Numbered from the stretch's first letter, positions 7,764 through 14,369 are shown. The stretch: DNA of 33,776 nt from Anaerolineales bacterium (GCA_015484985.1 WFUL01000173.1:1-33776), one strand, 5' to 3'. Numbers and translations are program-made. The notes: a model not told the origin generated them from the letters alone.

Positions 7764-8498
7764 TCAGAAGTCCAGCAGGCTATTCAGGCGCTTCTGAATG
7801 CCCTTGGAGTCGGCCTTCTGGGTCTGGGTCTGGGGCTGAATGCCAGACCGGACCTGGGGCTTCGCCACCTTCTTCACCGGAACGGTTCGGACTGCAACGG
7901 GCTTCGGCCCCGTACCATTCACACTCTGGGCCATCCGGCGCAGGTAGGACGTGACCAGGATGCTCAGAGGTTCATTCGCACCGGACAGCAGGCCAATGAG
8001 CCCGGCCATCACCCGGTACATGACACCACCTTCCTTCCAGGCAAACCCGGGCGTATCGGCCAGGCCCATCCACACCCGCACGGGCGAGATGTCCACCAGG
8101 ATGTCGTACACGCCCACAGCCAGGGCCACAATGATAAGGGAGACCGAAGCCAGAAGCCCCAGGGCCTCTTTCCATGAGGGCTTGCGCAAACGCAGCCCGG
8201 ACCGAGGCAAGAGTTCGATGGCGATGTTCCAGAACACCATGCCCACCACAGACGTAGCCAGGCTGAAGGCGAAGAACAGCGCCCAGTCCGCCCAGGCATC
8301 GCCCGTATTCAGGTGGGGCAGGTTCATGTCCCAACCGACCGCGCCCACGGCCACGTCAATCAGCATCAGCGCCGGATAACCCAAGGCGGCCATGAGCAGG
8401 TTCAGTACCCGGCGCAAGACGTGGGTCACGTCCGAGACCATCGCCCAAAACTCCTCCGCTGACGCGTTCATCAGGTACTCCATGATACCACCACGCAT
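7764..8498 (-). CDS. Four-helix membrane protein (244 aa)
   Basis: The start is ATG 8496-8498 behind AAAGGAGGTGCGTT; the longer frame has no site. Hydrophobic segments at about 33-56, 72-96, 111-134 and 158-180 predict four membrane helices. The last 60 residues are basic and Pro/Gln-rich (KPVAVRTVPVKKVAKPQV), probably a cytoplasmic tail. I recognise no family. Being adjacent to and similar in plan to the membrane-HTH gene, the two may form one complex. A 33-aa membrane peptide gene lies immediately upstream. Confidence 0.8.
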   Translation of the reverse strand: MRGGIMEYLMNASAEEFWAMVSDVTHVLRRVLNLLMAALGYPALMLIDVAVGAVGWDMNLPHLNTGDAWADWALFFAFSLATSVVGMVFWNIAIELLPRSGLRLRKPSWKEALGLLASVSLIIVALAVGVYDILVDISPVRVWMGLADTPGFAWKEGGVMYRVMAGLIGLLSGANEPLSILVTSYLRRMAQSVNGTGPKPVAVRTVPVKKVAKPQVRSGIQPQTQTQKADSKGIQKRLNSLLDF

Positions 8499-8511
8499 AA
8501 CGCACCTCCTT

Positions 8512-8613
8512 TCAGGAATTCCAGATGACAATAAGCAGGGCCAGGGTCGTCATAAGCATCACGGCCATGATGTAGAGGATGCATCCCCACGTGAGCCAGC
8601 GTTCACGCCACAT
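8512..8613 (-). CDS. 33-residue single-pass membrane microprotein
   Basis: ATG 8611-8613 is preceded by GGAGGTGCGCG. The frame encodes MWRERWLTWGCILYIMAVML and then a hydrophobic stretch ending IWNS, with TGA at 8512-8514. A basic-aromatic N-terminus followed by about 20 hydrophobic residues indicates one membrane helix. It overlaps the upstream gene by 11 nt and is followed by the ribosome site of the 244-aa membrane protein. It may belong to the same membrane complex. Confidence 0.7.
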   Translation of the reverse strand: MWRERWLTWGCILYIMAVMLMTTLALLIVIWNS

Positions 8614-8908
8614 CGCGCACCTCCTCGAAAGCCTGGTCTATGTCTTCCAGCAGTTCTCGCAGTTCCTGCGCCTCAACCCGGTCCATCGGCCCGGAAAAGT
8701 CCGGGGTCACGTAATAGGTGGGCGTACCGGTCAGGTCGGCCACGCGCACGTGAATCCGCAGCGCCGGATTCTGTCGCACGGCAAAGAACAAGTCCAGGCC
8801 GCCCGGAATCACCGACACCGTGTAAGGCCAGGACTCCCGCACACCGCGGGATTCCAGGGCCTTCAGGAACCTCATACGTCGCTCGACCAGCACCTGTTGC
8901 CGGTTCAT
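8603..8908 (-). CDS. Hypothetical protein (101 aa)
   Basis: I chose ATG 8906-8908, which has GGGAGGTG seven bases upstream, over a GTG two codons earlier. The sequence begins MNRQQVLVERRMRFLKALES, contains beta-type stretches (LDLFFAVRQNPALRIHV), and ends in an acidic helix (AQELRELLEDIDQAFEEV). No family is recognised and no membrane segment is seen. It overlaps both neighbours, so it is part of a coupled operon. Confidence 0.75.
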   Translation of the reverse strand: MNRQQVLVERRMRFLKALESRGVRESWPYTVSVIPGGLDLFFAVRQNPALRIHVRVADLTGTPTYYVTPDFSGPMDRVEAQELRELLEDIDQAFEEVRDVA

Positions 8909-9069
8909 CGCCACACCTCCCGCCCGAAAAGGTAGACAAAAGGCCAGAGGAAAAGGGTCAGGGCGAAACGGATGAAGGACTGTAACACGGCATCATCATC
9001 CACGGCGAAGAAAAACCCCGCCAAAAAGTACATCGTCACCAGGAAGAACAGAATGCCTTTCAGCGTCAT
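8905..9069 (-). CDS. Small membrane protein (54 aa)
   Basis: ATG 9067-9069 follows GGAGGTGCGTC. The peptide has two hydrophobic helices (about 4-25 and 33-50) separated by an acidic loop (AVDDDAV), ending FGREVWR. It overlaps the next gene by four bases. Function is unknown; it is one of four membrane proteins clustered at 6.9-9.1 kb. Confidence 0.75.
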   Translation of the reverse strand: MTLKGILFFLVTMYFLAGFFFAVDDDAVLQSFIRFALTLFLWPFVYLFGREVWR

Positions 9070-9080
9070 GACGCACCTCC

Positions 9081-9392
9081 TCAATTTTCGAAAATGTCCG
9101 GCCCGACGCGCACCCAGCGCTTCAGGTCTGGGTCCCATTCAAAGATGGGTTGCGTCCGGGTCACCATGAGGGGCTTGTTTGGCCTTTCATACACCCGGAG
9201 CCGGGGCCGGGTGCCGGCATACCACCAGGTATAGCCCGACGCCCACTCATCTTGCGAGACCCGAACCTCAATCCATCCGGCCTGAACCTCATGCTCCAGG
9301 TCGGCCTCCCATTTGGCCTTCATCTGGGCCTCCAGGACATCAGGGCAGAGGTCCTGAATGAACACGTTCCGCGGTCCCACCTGCGCCGCCAT
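9081..9392 (-). CDS. Hypothetical protein (103 aa)
   Basis: ATG 9390-9392 has GGAGGGATGAGCG upstream. The protein starts MAAQVGPRNVFIQDLCPDVL and is rich in Trp, Tyr and charged residues (WASGYTWWYAGTRPRLRVYE), suggesting a small beta-rich fold. No membrane segment or known motif is visible. It lies three bases from the upstream gene. Confidence 0.75.
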   Translation of the reverse strand: MAAQVGPRNVFIQDLCPDVLEAQMKAKWEADLEHEVQAGWIEVRVSQDEWASGYTWWYAGTRPRLRVYERPNKPLMVTRTQPIFEWDPDLKRWVRVGPDIFEN

Positions 9393-9395
9393 CGC

Positions 9396-9617
9396 TCATC
9401 CCTCCAGAACCAACAGGGCTTCGATTTCCTGCACGCTGCCCTCGTCCGTCACGCCGATGACCATCGCCTTTCCGGGCAGGGAAACGTAAAGTTCATAGCC
9501 CACCAATTCATCGTTCTCCCCATAAATCTCACGCACGGCCGCGATGGTCCCAGGGCGCAAGTGCCAGGTCTTCCCCGTGATGTCTACCACGGTCACAAAA
9601 GGCTTCTGTCCCTTCAT
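9396..9617 (-). CDS. Hypothetical small protein (73 aa)
   Basis: The start is ATG 9615-9617 behind TGGAGGTGAGGCC; the 16-codon extension overlaps the upstream gene. The sequence is predicted all-beta (PFVTVVDITGKTWHLRPGTI, then ELYVSLPGKAMVIGVT). It could be a small OB/SH3-like fold, but no family is recognised. It sits in the replication block. Confidence 0.75.
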   Translation of the reverse strand: MKGQKPFVTVVDITGKTWHLRPGTIAAVREIYGENDELVGYELYVSLPGKAMVIGVTDEGSVQEIEALLVLEG

Positions 9618-9621
9618 GGCC

Positions 9622-10107
9622 TCACCTCCATTTTGGATAGGATTCCGGCGAAATGCCGTATGCATCGGCCATTTTCAGGTAGGCCGCCGTCCAGAGAATA
9701 CGCCGCAAAGCCAGGTGCCCAACACCAAAATCCTCTTTGACGCCTATCTCCCGGGCCACGTGGTCATGGGCGCGGGCAAAGGCATAGGCCACGGCGATAC
9801 CCGGCCCGCCACCCCAAATCCGCTTCTCCCGGACTTCAGCCAGGGCATTTTCGATGACCTCATCCGCCATTTCCAGAACCCGGTCCAGGTCCTCTTCGCT
9901 GAGCCAGTCCGAGGGCAGCATTCCGGCCTGCTTCAGACGCTCGTACCAGACCGGTTGCAGGTCCGGCTCTACAACGTCCCACACTTCGCGGTAAGCCACG
10001 ATGCTACGCAGGATGTGGCTTTTCTCATATTCGCTCAGGCTGTTCCATGAGGACTCACTTACATACCGACGCATGCACTGCAATACCTCCTTCGCCATGT
10101 CCACCAT
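9622..10107 (-). CDS. Hypothetical helical protein (161 aa)
   Basis: ATG 10105-10107 follows GGAGGGATAACA with good spacing; an alternative ATG lies three codons on. It is predicted helical and acidic (YVSESSWNSLSEYEKSHILR; EEDLDRVLEMADEVIENAL). It ends ADAYGISPESYPKWR. Its place immediately after the helicase-loader gene suggests a replication accessory role, but no motif supports a specific function. Confidence 0.78.
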   Translation of the reverse strand: MVDMAKEVLQCMRRYVSESSWNSLSEYEKSHILRSIVAYREVWDVVEPDLQPVWYERLKQAGMLPSDWLSEEDLDRVLEMADEVIENALAEVREKRIWGGGPGIAVAYAFARAHDHVAREIGVKEDFGVGHLALRRILWTAAYLKMADAYGISPESYPKWR

Positions 10108-10109
10108 TG

Positions 10110-10997
10110 TTATCCCTCCTTTTCGAGATTTTCGAGAATCGTTTTCAACGCCGGGTCATCCAGGTACGGGCGCAGGTCCAGGTCGCCCAGTTCGATATAG
10201 GCGAAACGGGCGTCACCCGCACGACTGGCGATGTAGCCCGGAAGGTCGCCCAGGGGCAAATTTGTTGCGGCCAACAAAATTCGCTTCCCCGCCAGGGCCG
10301 ACTCGTACCATCGGCCCCAAAGCATGGTCATGATTTCCTGTCGCCAGTCGGTGCCGCCCACCTTTTCGGCCTCATCCAGGGCCAGAAGTTCGAAGGATTG
10401 AAGCGTCTCAAGGCGCTTGCTCAGGGCATCAGGTTCGGGTCGTCCAAAGGCGTCCTGAAGGTAGCGCACCACTTCGGCCATGAGCCAGTACCGGCTCCAG
10501 ATGCGCCGGTACACGGCTTCCACCGCGGCCACCTTCAGTAGAAAGGTCTTGCCCGAGCCATATCCGCCGGACAGCAAAGCCCAGGTTCCTGGTCGCTCTT
10601 CGCCCTTCGCCAGGGCCACGGCCAGTTCCACGGCGTCCTTCACTGCCCGGGCTGCCTGTATCAGTTTCTCCACGTGTTCCGTCAGCGCCCGGTCCTTCTT
10701 CTGACGGGCCAGAACGCGCATAGCCCGAACGAAGGTCCGCACCGTGTCCCAGCGGTAGGGCCAACGTCGCCCAGCCCAGAAGTGCCAGGGCTCGACCAGG
10801 CCCGCCCGCTCAGCAAAGGTTTCGTAAGGCATATGGTCAGGGCAAGGAAAACCCATCGGCCGCCCGTTCCGCTCTACAATGAGCCAGCCGTCCATGCAGC
10901 AGGTCGCCTCCTGGACCTGGGGTTGAACCTGCTCAGAACCGGCCGCCTCGGGCTTCTCAGAGACCGCACCGCGCAGGGCCTCAGAAATCGTCTTCAT
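10110..10997 (-). CDS. DnaC/IstB-like AAA+ helicase loader (295 aa)
   Basis: ATG 10995-10997 follows GGAGGTGAGCG. The ATPase core shows Walker A SGGYGSGKTFLL (143-154), Walker B ELLALDEAEK (Asp208, Glu209), sensor-1 LLAATN (Asn246) and an arginine in IASRAGD (Arg259), the DnaC arrangement. The N-terminus has a degenerate metal-site-like region (TCCMDGWLIVERNG... PCPDH) similar in place to that of DnaC. Its role would be loading the host or phage replicative helicase at the origin. It overlaps the initiator gene by 17 nt, the usual initiator-loader order of lambda O-P-like modules. Confidence 0.87.
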   Translation of the reverse strand: MKTISEALRGAVSEKPEAAGSEQVQPQVQEATCCMDGWLIVERNGRPMGFPCPDHMPYETFAERAGLVEPWHFWAGRRWPYRWDTVRTFVRAMRVLARQKKDRALTEHVEKLIQAARAVKDAVELAVALAKGEERPGTWALLSGGYGSGKTFLLKVAAVEAVYRRIWSRYWLMAEVVRYLQDAFGRPEPDALSKRLETLQSFELLALDEAEKVGGTDWRQEIMTMLWGRWYESALAGKRILLAATNLPLGDLPGYIASRAGDARFAYIELGDLDLRPYLDDPALKTILENLEKEG

Positions 10998-11970
10998 CGC
11001 TCACCTCCTTTCGAAGATGCTCAGGGATATAGACCCGGTACTCATGCTTTACGCCCTCGCCCGTGAACCCGCGATGCAAGGGGCTGTCCCGCCGGTCCTT
11101 GCGCCCATTCCCGTTCCGGGCCGTGCCATTCTTCACCCGCCAGGCCATGTCCACGGCCTGGGTCGGCGTCGGCGGGTTCGGGAAGGGCCAGACCTTCGGC
11201 ACCTCGATGAGCCACTTACGCATCCGCTCCGCCGCCTGGGCCAGGGCCTCCCGGTCTGCATCCGGTCCGGCCTCGGCCCGAATGGCCTCCGCAGCCTCTT
11301 TGCGCAGACGGCCCAGGCGACTCTGGGGAAGCCGCGGAAACTCATCCGGGTTCTTCACAAAACCGCAAGCGTAAGCCAGGGCACGAATGACCTTGCCATG
11401 CGCCTCTTGGGGGATGGGAGCCTGTTTCTTTTTGCGAGATTTTTTCCGGGAAGGGGTTTGGGCAGGCGCTTCCTGCGCCTGCACCGATGCGTCAGCATCG
11501 GTGTCAGGATTAATCTCTGAAGTAGTCTTTGTTGTAGTCTTTGTTAATAGGTTGCCCGATTCGTCCAAACCTGTTTGTCCGTTTTGTGCATCCTTGTTTG
11601 GCGCATTTGTGCAATCTTGTTTCTCGCTTGCCGCTTTTTCCAGGGCACGGGCCAGGGCCTCCAGGTTCACGCGGAAATAGAGTTTGGCCGGAAGCCCACG
11701 GCGCTCCTCGTGCCAAAATCCGGTCGCCCGTAGGCGCTTACGGGCCGTTTCCTGTTCCCGCCGGGTCATACCGGTTTCCTGTTGCCACTCTTCGGCGGTC
11801 TTCCAGAACCATCCTTCCGGGTCCTCGGTGCGGGCCGTCCAGTACAGCGCCTGGGACAACATCAGCGCACCCAGGACGCCCAGGCGCTTGTCGCCAGCCG
11901 GAAGGTCCACAAAAATGCGATGAAAGGCGATAGGGCGGTCCAGGATGTGGGCCAGAAGTTTCTTACGCAT
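10981..11970 (-). CDS. Phage replication initiator, winged-helix type, with internal origin (329 aa)
   Basis: ATG 11968-11970 follows GGGAGGAAAGTC. Residues about 30-110 form a winged helix typical of phage replication initiators (LGVLGALMLSQALYWTART; TGMTRREQETARKRLRATGF). Residues about 114-180 are a low-complexity linker whose DNA is AT-rich and repeated. The C-terminus (180-329) is helical and basic. By analogy with lambda O, the protein would bind repeats in its own gene and recruit the DnaC-like loader encoded next. The linker is Thr/Asn/Gln-rich (LLTKTTTKTTSEINPDTDAD), unlike the Ala/Arg-rich flanks. Confidence 0.8.
   Translation of the reverse strand: MRKKLLAHILDRPIAFHRIFVDLPAGDKRLGVLGALMLSQALYWTARTEDPEGWFWKTAEEWQQETGMTRREQETARKRLRATGFWHEERRGLPAKLYFRVNLEALARALEKAASEKQDCTNAPNKDAQNGQTGLDESGNLLTKTTTKTTSEINPDTDADASVQAQEAPAQTPSRKKSRKKKQAPIPQEAHGKVIRALAYACGFVKNPDEFPRLPQSRLGRLRKEAAEAIRAEAGPDADREALAQAAERMRKWLIEVPKVWPFPNPPTPTQAVDMAWRVKNGTARNGNGRKDRRDSPLHRGFTGEGVKHEYRVYIPEHLRKEVSDEDDF
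11462..11628. other. Candidate phage replication origin inside the initiator gene
   Basis: Three tandem repeats of period 23 lie at 11560-11582, 11583-11605 and 11606-11628. The last two share TTTGTGCA and CTTGTTT and match at 18 of 23 positions; the first matches at 14. Beside them is a perfect 12-bp tandem repeat GTAGTCTTTGTT (11522-11545). Two perfect 8-bp-arm inverted repeats follow (11462-11482, GCAGGCGC arms; 11483-11502, ACCGATGC arms). A period of 23 is not a codon multiple, so selection acts on DNA. Confidence 0.6.
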
Positions 11971-12054
11971 GACTTTCCTCCCAGGGTTTCTCGTGGTAGA
12001 ATATGCAAGGGCAGACTGGCCAGAGGGCCAGCGCTGCGTCCAGGAGGCGGTCAG

Positions 12055-12081
12055 AAAGGCGGGGCGAAACGCCCCGCCTTT
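12055..12081. terminator. Strong hairpin with T-tract on the plus strand
   Basis: A perfect 12-bp stem (AAAGGCGGGGCG / CGCCCCGCCTTT) has loop AAA. TTTTTT follows on the plus strand after two bases, while the minus strand has only TTTCTG. It lies between the 99-aa gene and the initiator gene. It may terminate the minus-strand unit partly, or block antisense transcription. The region 11971-12054 shows no convincing promoter, only a 6-bp inverted repeat at about 12016-12031. Confidence 0.6.
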
Positions 12082-12090
12082 CGTTTTTTA

Positions 12091-12390
12091 TCATCCCTTG
12101 CCCTCCAGGAAAGCGTCAAGGGTCTTTTGCAGGCGCTCCAGGACGGCCAGGTATCGGTGCGCCTTCAAGTCCTCCAGATATTCCTGAAGAGACAGTTCCA
12201 GCACCTGGCCGTTTGCTCCCAGGCGGACCTTCACATCAAAGGCCCCGCCTGCCATAAGCGCCAGGACAGCAGGGTCATCGGGAACGTCCTCGACCAAATC
12301 TCTCTGGGCCTTTTCTGAGGCTCGCTTCCATGTCTCGTAAGCCCCAAGAAGGGCCACCAGCAGGTCACCGACGCGCAGGTCCTCCGTCAT
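12091..12390 (-). CDS. Hypothetical small acidic protein (99 aa)
   Basis: ATG 12388-12390 follows GGAGGTGAAAAAA, which decides against the 39-codon longer frame. It begins MTEDLRVGDLLVALLGAYET, is helical and acidic, and ends LQKTLDAFLEGKG. No family is recognised. It overlaps the upstream 146-aa gene by 26 nt and is the last gene before the hairpin 12055-12081. Confidence 0.75.
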   Translation of the reverse strand: MTEDLRVGDLLVALLGAYETWKRASEKAQRDLVEDVPDDPAVLALMAGGAFDVKVRLGANGQVLELSLQEYLEDLKAHRYLAVLERLQKTLDAFLEGKG

Positions 12391-12805
12391 TTTTTTCACC
12401 TCCATTCTGTGGGATAGCCTTTGCCAGTCGCCGGGTCGTGCCTCGTTGCGGCCACCAGTTACGGAACACCCATCGGGCCAGGCGCACAGCCTCCGCCGGG
12501 TCCGCACCCAGTAGGGTATCCCGGGTCATATGCACTACGCGGAACAGGTTTGACCGCGTGCGACCGCGGCCGTCCACCAGGACGTTGTATCGCCAGAGTT
12601 TGGGATGAGTCTGGGGAAGTAAGAGGGCTTGGGAGGCCTCTTCCCGGCTCAGGGTCTGACCGTACTTCTGAACCGCCAGACCCAGCACCAGACCGCGCAA
12701 CATAGAAGGGGGAAGGTACAGGGCGGCAATCACGGGGATTTCCACGGTCAGGATTTCATCGCTCGTGCCTTCCAGGTCTTTTCGAATCCGCTCAGCAAGA
12801 GTCAT
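12365..12805 (-). CDS. Hypothetical protein behind an attenuated promoter (146 aa)
   Basis: ATG 12803-12805 is preceded by AAGGAGGTGGAGCC; the 29-codon longer frame would read through the leader terminator. The protein starts MTLAERIRKDLEGTSDEILT. It contains a region (MLRGLVLGLAVQKYGQTLSR) with predicted helices, then LWRYNVLVDGRGRTRSNLF and a basic C-terminus (GTTRRLAKAIPQNGG). It may be DNA-binding, but no motif is certain. Its expression would depend on read-through of 12831-12864. Confidence 0.76.
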   Translation of the reverse strand: MTLAERIRKDLEGTSDEILTVEIPVIAALYLPPSMLRGLVLGLAVQKYGQTLSREEASQALLLPQTHPKLWRYNVLVDGRGRTRSNLFRVVHMTRDTLLGADPAEAVRLARWVFRNWWPQRGTTRRLAKAIPQNGGEKNDGGPARR

Positions 12806-12830
12806 GGCTCCACCTCCTTGACTGGTTATG

Positions 12831-12864
12831 AAAAAGGGGAGTGAGTATTTCACACTCACTCCCC
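12831..12864 (-). terminator. Leader terminator (attenuator candidate)
   Basis: Minus strand: GGGGAGTGAGT (12864-12854), a 7-nt loop, ACTCACTCCCC (12846-12836), then TTTTT (12835-12831). It ends about 70 nt after the predicted start of promoter 12907-12935 and 26 nt before the gene. AGTGAGTG also occurs at the very start of the leader (12897-12890) and could pair with the 3' arm instead. Confidence 0.8.
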
Positions 12865-12906
12865 GGTCCGTGGGTATCGGGCTTTCAGCCACTCACTTCA
12901 CCCGTT

Positions 12907-12935
12907 ATTATACAGCACCAGGGGCGGCCTGTCAA
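12907..12935 (-). promoter_or_regulatory. Sigma-70-type promoter inside an inverted repeat
   Basis: Minus strand TTGACA (12935-12930), 17-nt spacer, TATAAT (12912-12907). The -35 box lies within an inverted repeat: GGGGCGG (12921-12927) and CCGCCCC (12946-12952), with inner GTCAA/TTGAC arms. This could be an operator or a terminator for the upstream HTH gene. Confidence 0.9.
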
Positions 12936-12960
12936 GTGTTTTTGACCGCCCCCGCTACGC

Positions 12961-13671
12961 TCAGTCCTCCAGTTCCACGGCTTGTTGCAGCAATTGGACG
13001 TAAAGCCGTAGACGCTTCGCCAGGTCTTCCAGGCCCTCCCGGTGCTGTTCGTCCAGGTCCAGCACCTCGGCCAGCATAGGCACGATGTTGGCCGTACTAT
13101 CCACCACCTGGACAAGCAGGCACATGACCTCTTTGCGGTCCGGACGGCTTTCGAGCCACTCCCGGACCTCTTCAACCGTCAACTCGCCCCGGCTGATGCG
13201 CTGGACCATGAGGCTGACGGAAATCGGGGCGATGTCATCATCCGGGAAGACCGCGCCCATCTCGGGTTCGGCTTCTACGATTCCCAGGTTCTCCTTGGCC
13301 CGGGCCAGGGCCTCTTCGGCTCGTAGCGTCATGTCTTGGGCTGCAATTTCGAGAAACTCTTTCAGAAGTTCGGGGTTTGAGCGGATACGGTAGGCCATTT
13401 CCCAATGGGCTAGACCAAGGTTCGGGTACTGGTCCCGAACCCCAGTCTGACCAAAGGCCCGCCACAGGTACAGAAAACGATAGATGCGGCTCGGCGACCG
13501 GCCCGTGATACGGGCCACGGCCGCCACAACCTTACCCACCTTGCCCCGGTCGGGCGGCAGGGCGTCTATGATTTCCGCAGTGATGCGCCCGACCTCGAAG
13601 GCGTTCGATACGGATTCTTCACGCAGTTCCAGAAGCCGCTGGATGACCTCGTCGGGCAATTTCACGCTCAT
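12961..13671 (-). CDS. HTH protein, ParB/plasmid-partition-like N-terminus (236 aa)
   Basis: ATG 13669-13671 follows AGGAGGAAGGTC. Residues about 44-70 (KVGKVVAAVARITGRSPSRI, then YRFLYLWRAF) look like a helix-turn-helix of the kind seen in ParB-type DNA-binding domains. The rest is helical and acidic, ending in a long charged coil (EQHREGLEDLAKRLRLYVQL). No ParB nuclease/CTPase motif is present. It could be a transcription regulator or partition-type protein. It is flanked by two unusual regulatory regions: the bistable stems just upstream and promoter 12907-12935 just downstream. That makes it the best candidate for the regulator acting on them, although this is inference. Confidence 0.72.
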   Translation of the reverse strand: MSVKLPDEVIQRLLELREESVSNAFEVGRITAEIIDALPPDRGKVGKVVAAVARITGRSPSRIYRFLYLWRAFGQTGVRDQYPNLGLAHWEMAYRIRSNPELLKEFLEIAAQDMTLRAEEALARAKENLGIVEAEPEMGAVFPDDDIAPISVSLMVQRISRGELTVEEVREWLESRPDRKEVMCLLVQVVDSTANIVPMLAEVLDLDEQHREGLEDLAKRLRLYVQLLQQAVELED

Positions 13672-13686
13672 GACCTTCCTCCTTTG

Positions 13687-13759
13687 CTGGGGTTTCGTGC
13701 CAGGGCCCGCGGTGCGGACCCAAACACGAAACCCCAGGCCCGCCAGGGGCCTGGGGTTT
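13687..13759 (-). promoter_or_regulatory. Two mutually exclusive 13-bp RNA stems (switch candidate)
   Basis: On the minus transcript AAACCCCAGGCCC (13759-13747) pairs perfectly with GGGCCTGGGGTTT (13741-13729) across a 5-nt loop. The overlapping segment CTGGGGTTTCGTG (13737-13725) pairs equally perfectly with CACGAAACCCCAG (13699-13687), two bases before the ribosome site of the HTH gene. Both stems cannot form together. Confidence 0.75.
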
Positions 13760-13763
13760 GGCT

Positions 13764-14162
13764 TTACTCGACCTGAATCAGGCCTTTACAACCCACCACG
13801 CGGCCCTGCTCATCACGTACAAGTTGACCAGGTACGTACAGGGGCGGTTTGGCCAGGGGATGATAACCGGTCTTACGCAGGGCCTCGGCAGCGACACGGC
13901 TCACAATCAGGCCGGTAGCCTGCGGGAAGGGGTCAATCAGGAAAACAGCCAGGCGGGTCCCGTCCACAAAAGTCTCATTGCCTTTGGGGTCCACCAGCAC
14001 CGGACGGCCAAGGGCTTCCCGGTACACAGGAATGCCGTCCACTTCACCGGCCTCTTCCACGGTCGCGCTTACGCGGACAGTATAGCCAGAAGGCGGAATC
14101 TCTACCTTGTCACCATCCTCGCGGATAACCACAATCTTGTGGGGCGTCAGGTTTACCAACAT
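13764..14162 (-). CDS. Hypothetical protein of the 'NLTPH...PPSG' phage family (132 aa)
   Basis: ATG 14160-14162 follows GAGGAGGTGAGTC. The N-terminus MLVNLTPHKIVVIREDGDKV, then IPPSGYTVRVS, followed by GLIVSRVAAEALR, resembles a small family common in phages and mobile elements, whose function I do not know. The fold is probably all-beta with a C-terminal strand rich in glycine. It is the first protein gene after promoter 14370-14397 and the tRNA-like RNA, and is followed by the bistable stems. Confidence 0.77.
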   Translation of the reverse strand: MLVNLTPHKIVVIREDGDKVEIPPSGYTVRVSATVEEAGEVDGIPVYREALGRPVLVDPKGNETFVDGTRLAVFLIDPFPQATGLIVSRVAAEALRKTGYHPLAKPPLYVPGQLVRDEQGRVVGCKGLIQVE

Positions 14163-14190
14163 GACTCACCTCCTCAGTAAGGAATTTGAC

Positions 14191-14356
14191 AGGGCCTGGC
14201 AGGAATCGAACCTGCGACCCCGGTGGGCCACTCCGGGGCTGGGCGTCCCATCCGCTCCCCGGTCAAGGGCCGGAGCCCATCCCGACCCGGCCAGGCCGCG
14301 CACCTGGCCTTCCCGGTTTTACCCTGGGCGTCCCCAGGGGGAGCCGCCCCAGGCCC
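14191..14356 (-). ncRNA. GC-rich RNA with tRNA-like acceptor and T-arm
   Basis: Minus strand GGGCCTG (14356-14350) pairs perfectly with CAGGCCC (14198-14192). Just inside the 3' half is a perfect T-arm GCAGG-TTCGATT-CCTGC. The 166-nt span is too long and lacks a normal D-arm and anticodon arm. Instead it can form several GC hairpins (GGGCG...CGCCC; GGCCAGG...CCTGGCC; CCCCGG...CCGGGG). The 5' end is 14 nt from the -10 box, so this is the first thing transcribed. It could be a tRNA-like structured RNA, a rearranged tRNA or an attachment-site remnant. Confidence 0.5.
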
Positions 14357-14369
14357 ATGCTCACTCCCT

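Noticed and set aside
11998..12026. Promoter directly before the replication initiator
   Set aside because: TATTCT is a fair -10 box but no -35 or extended -10 element stands at the right distance.
14191..14356. Ordinary tRNA gene
   Set aside because: The T-arm and acceptor pairing are real, but no D-arm, no standard anticodon loop and a length of 166 nt exclude a normal tRNA; a group I intron core was not seen.
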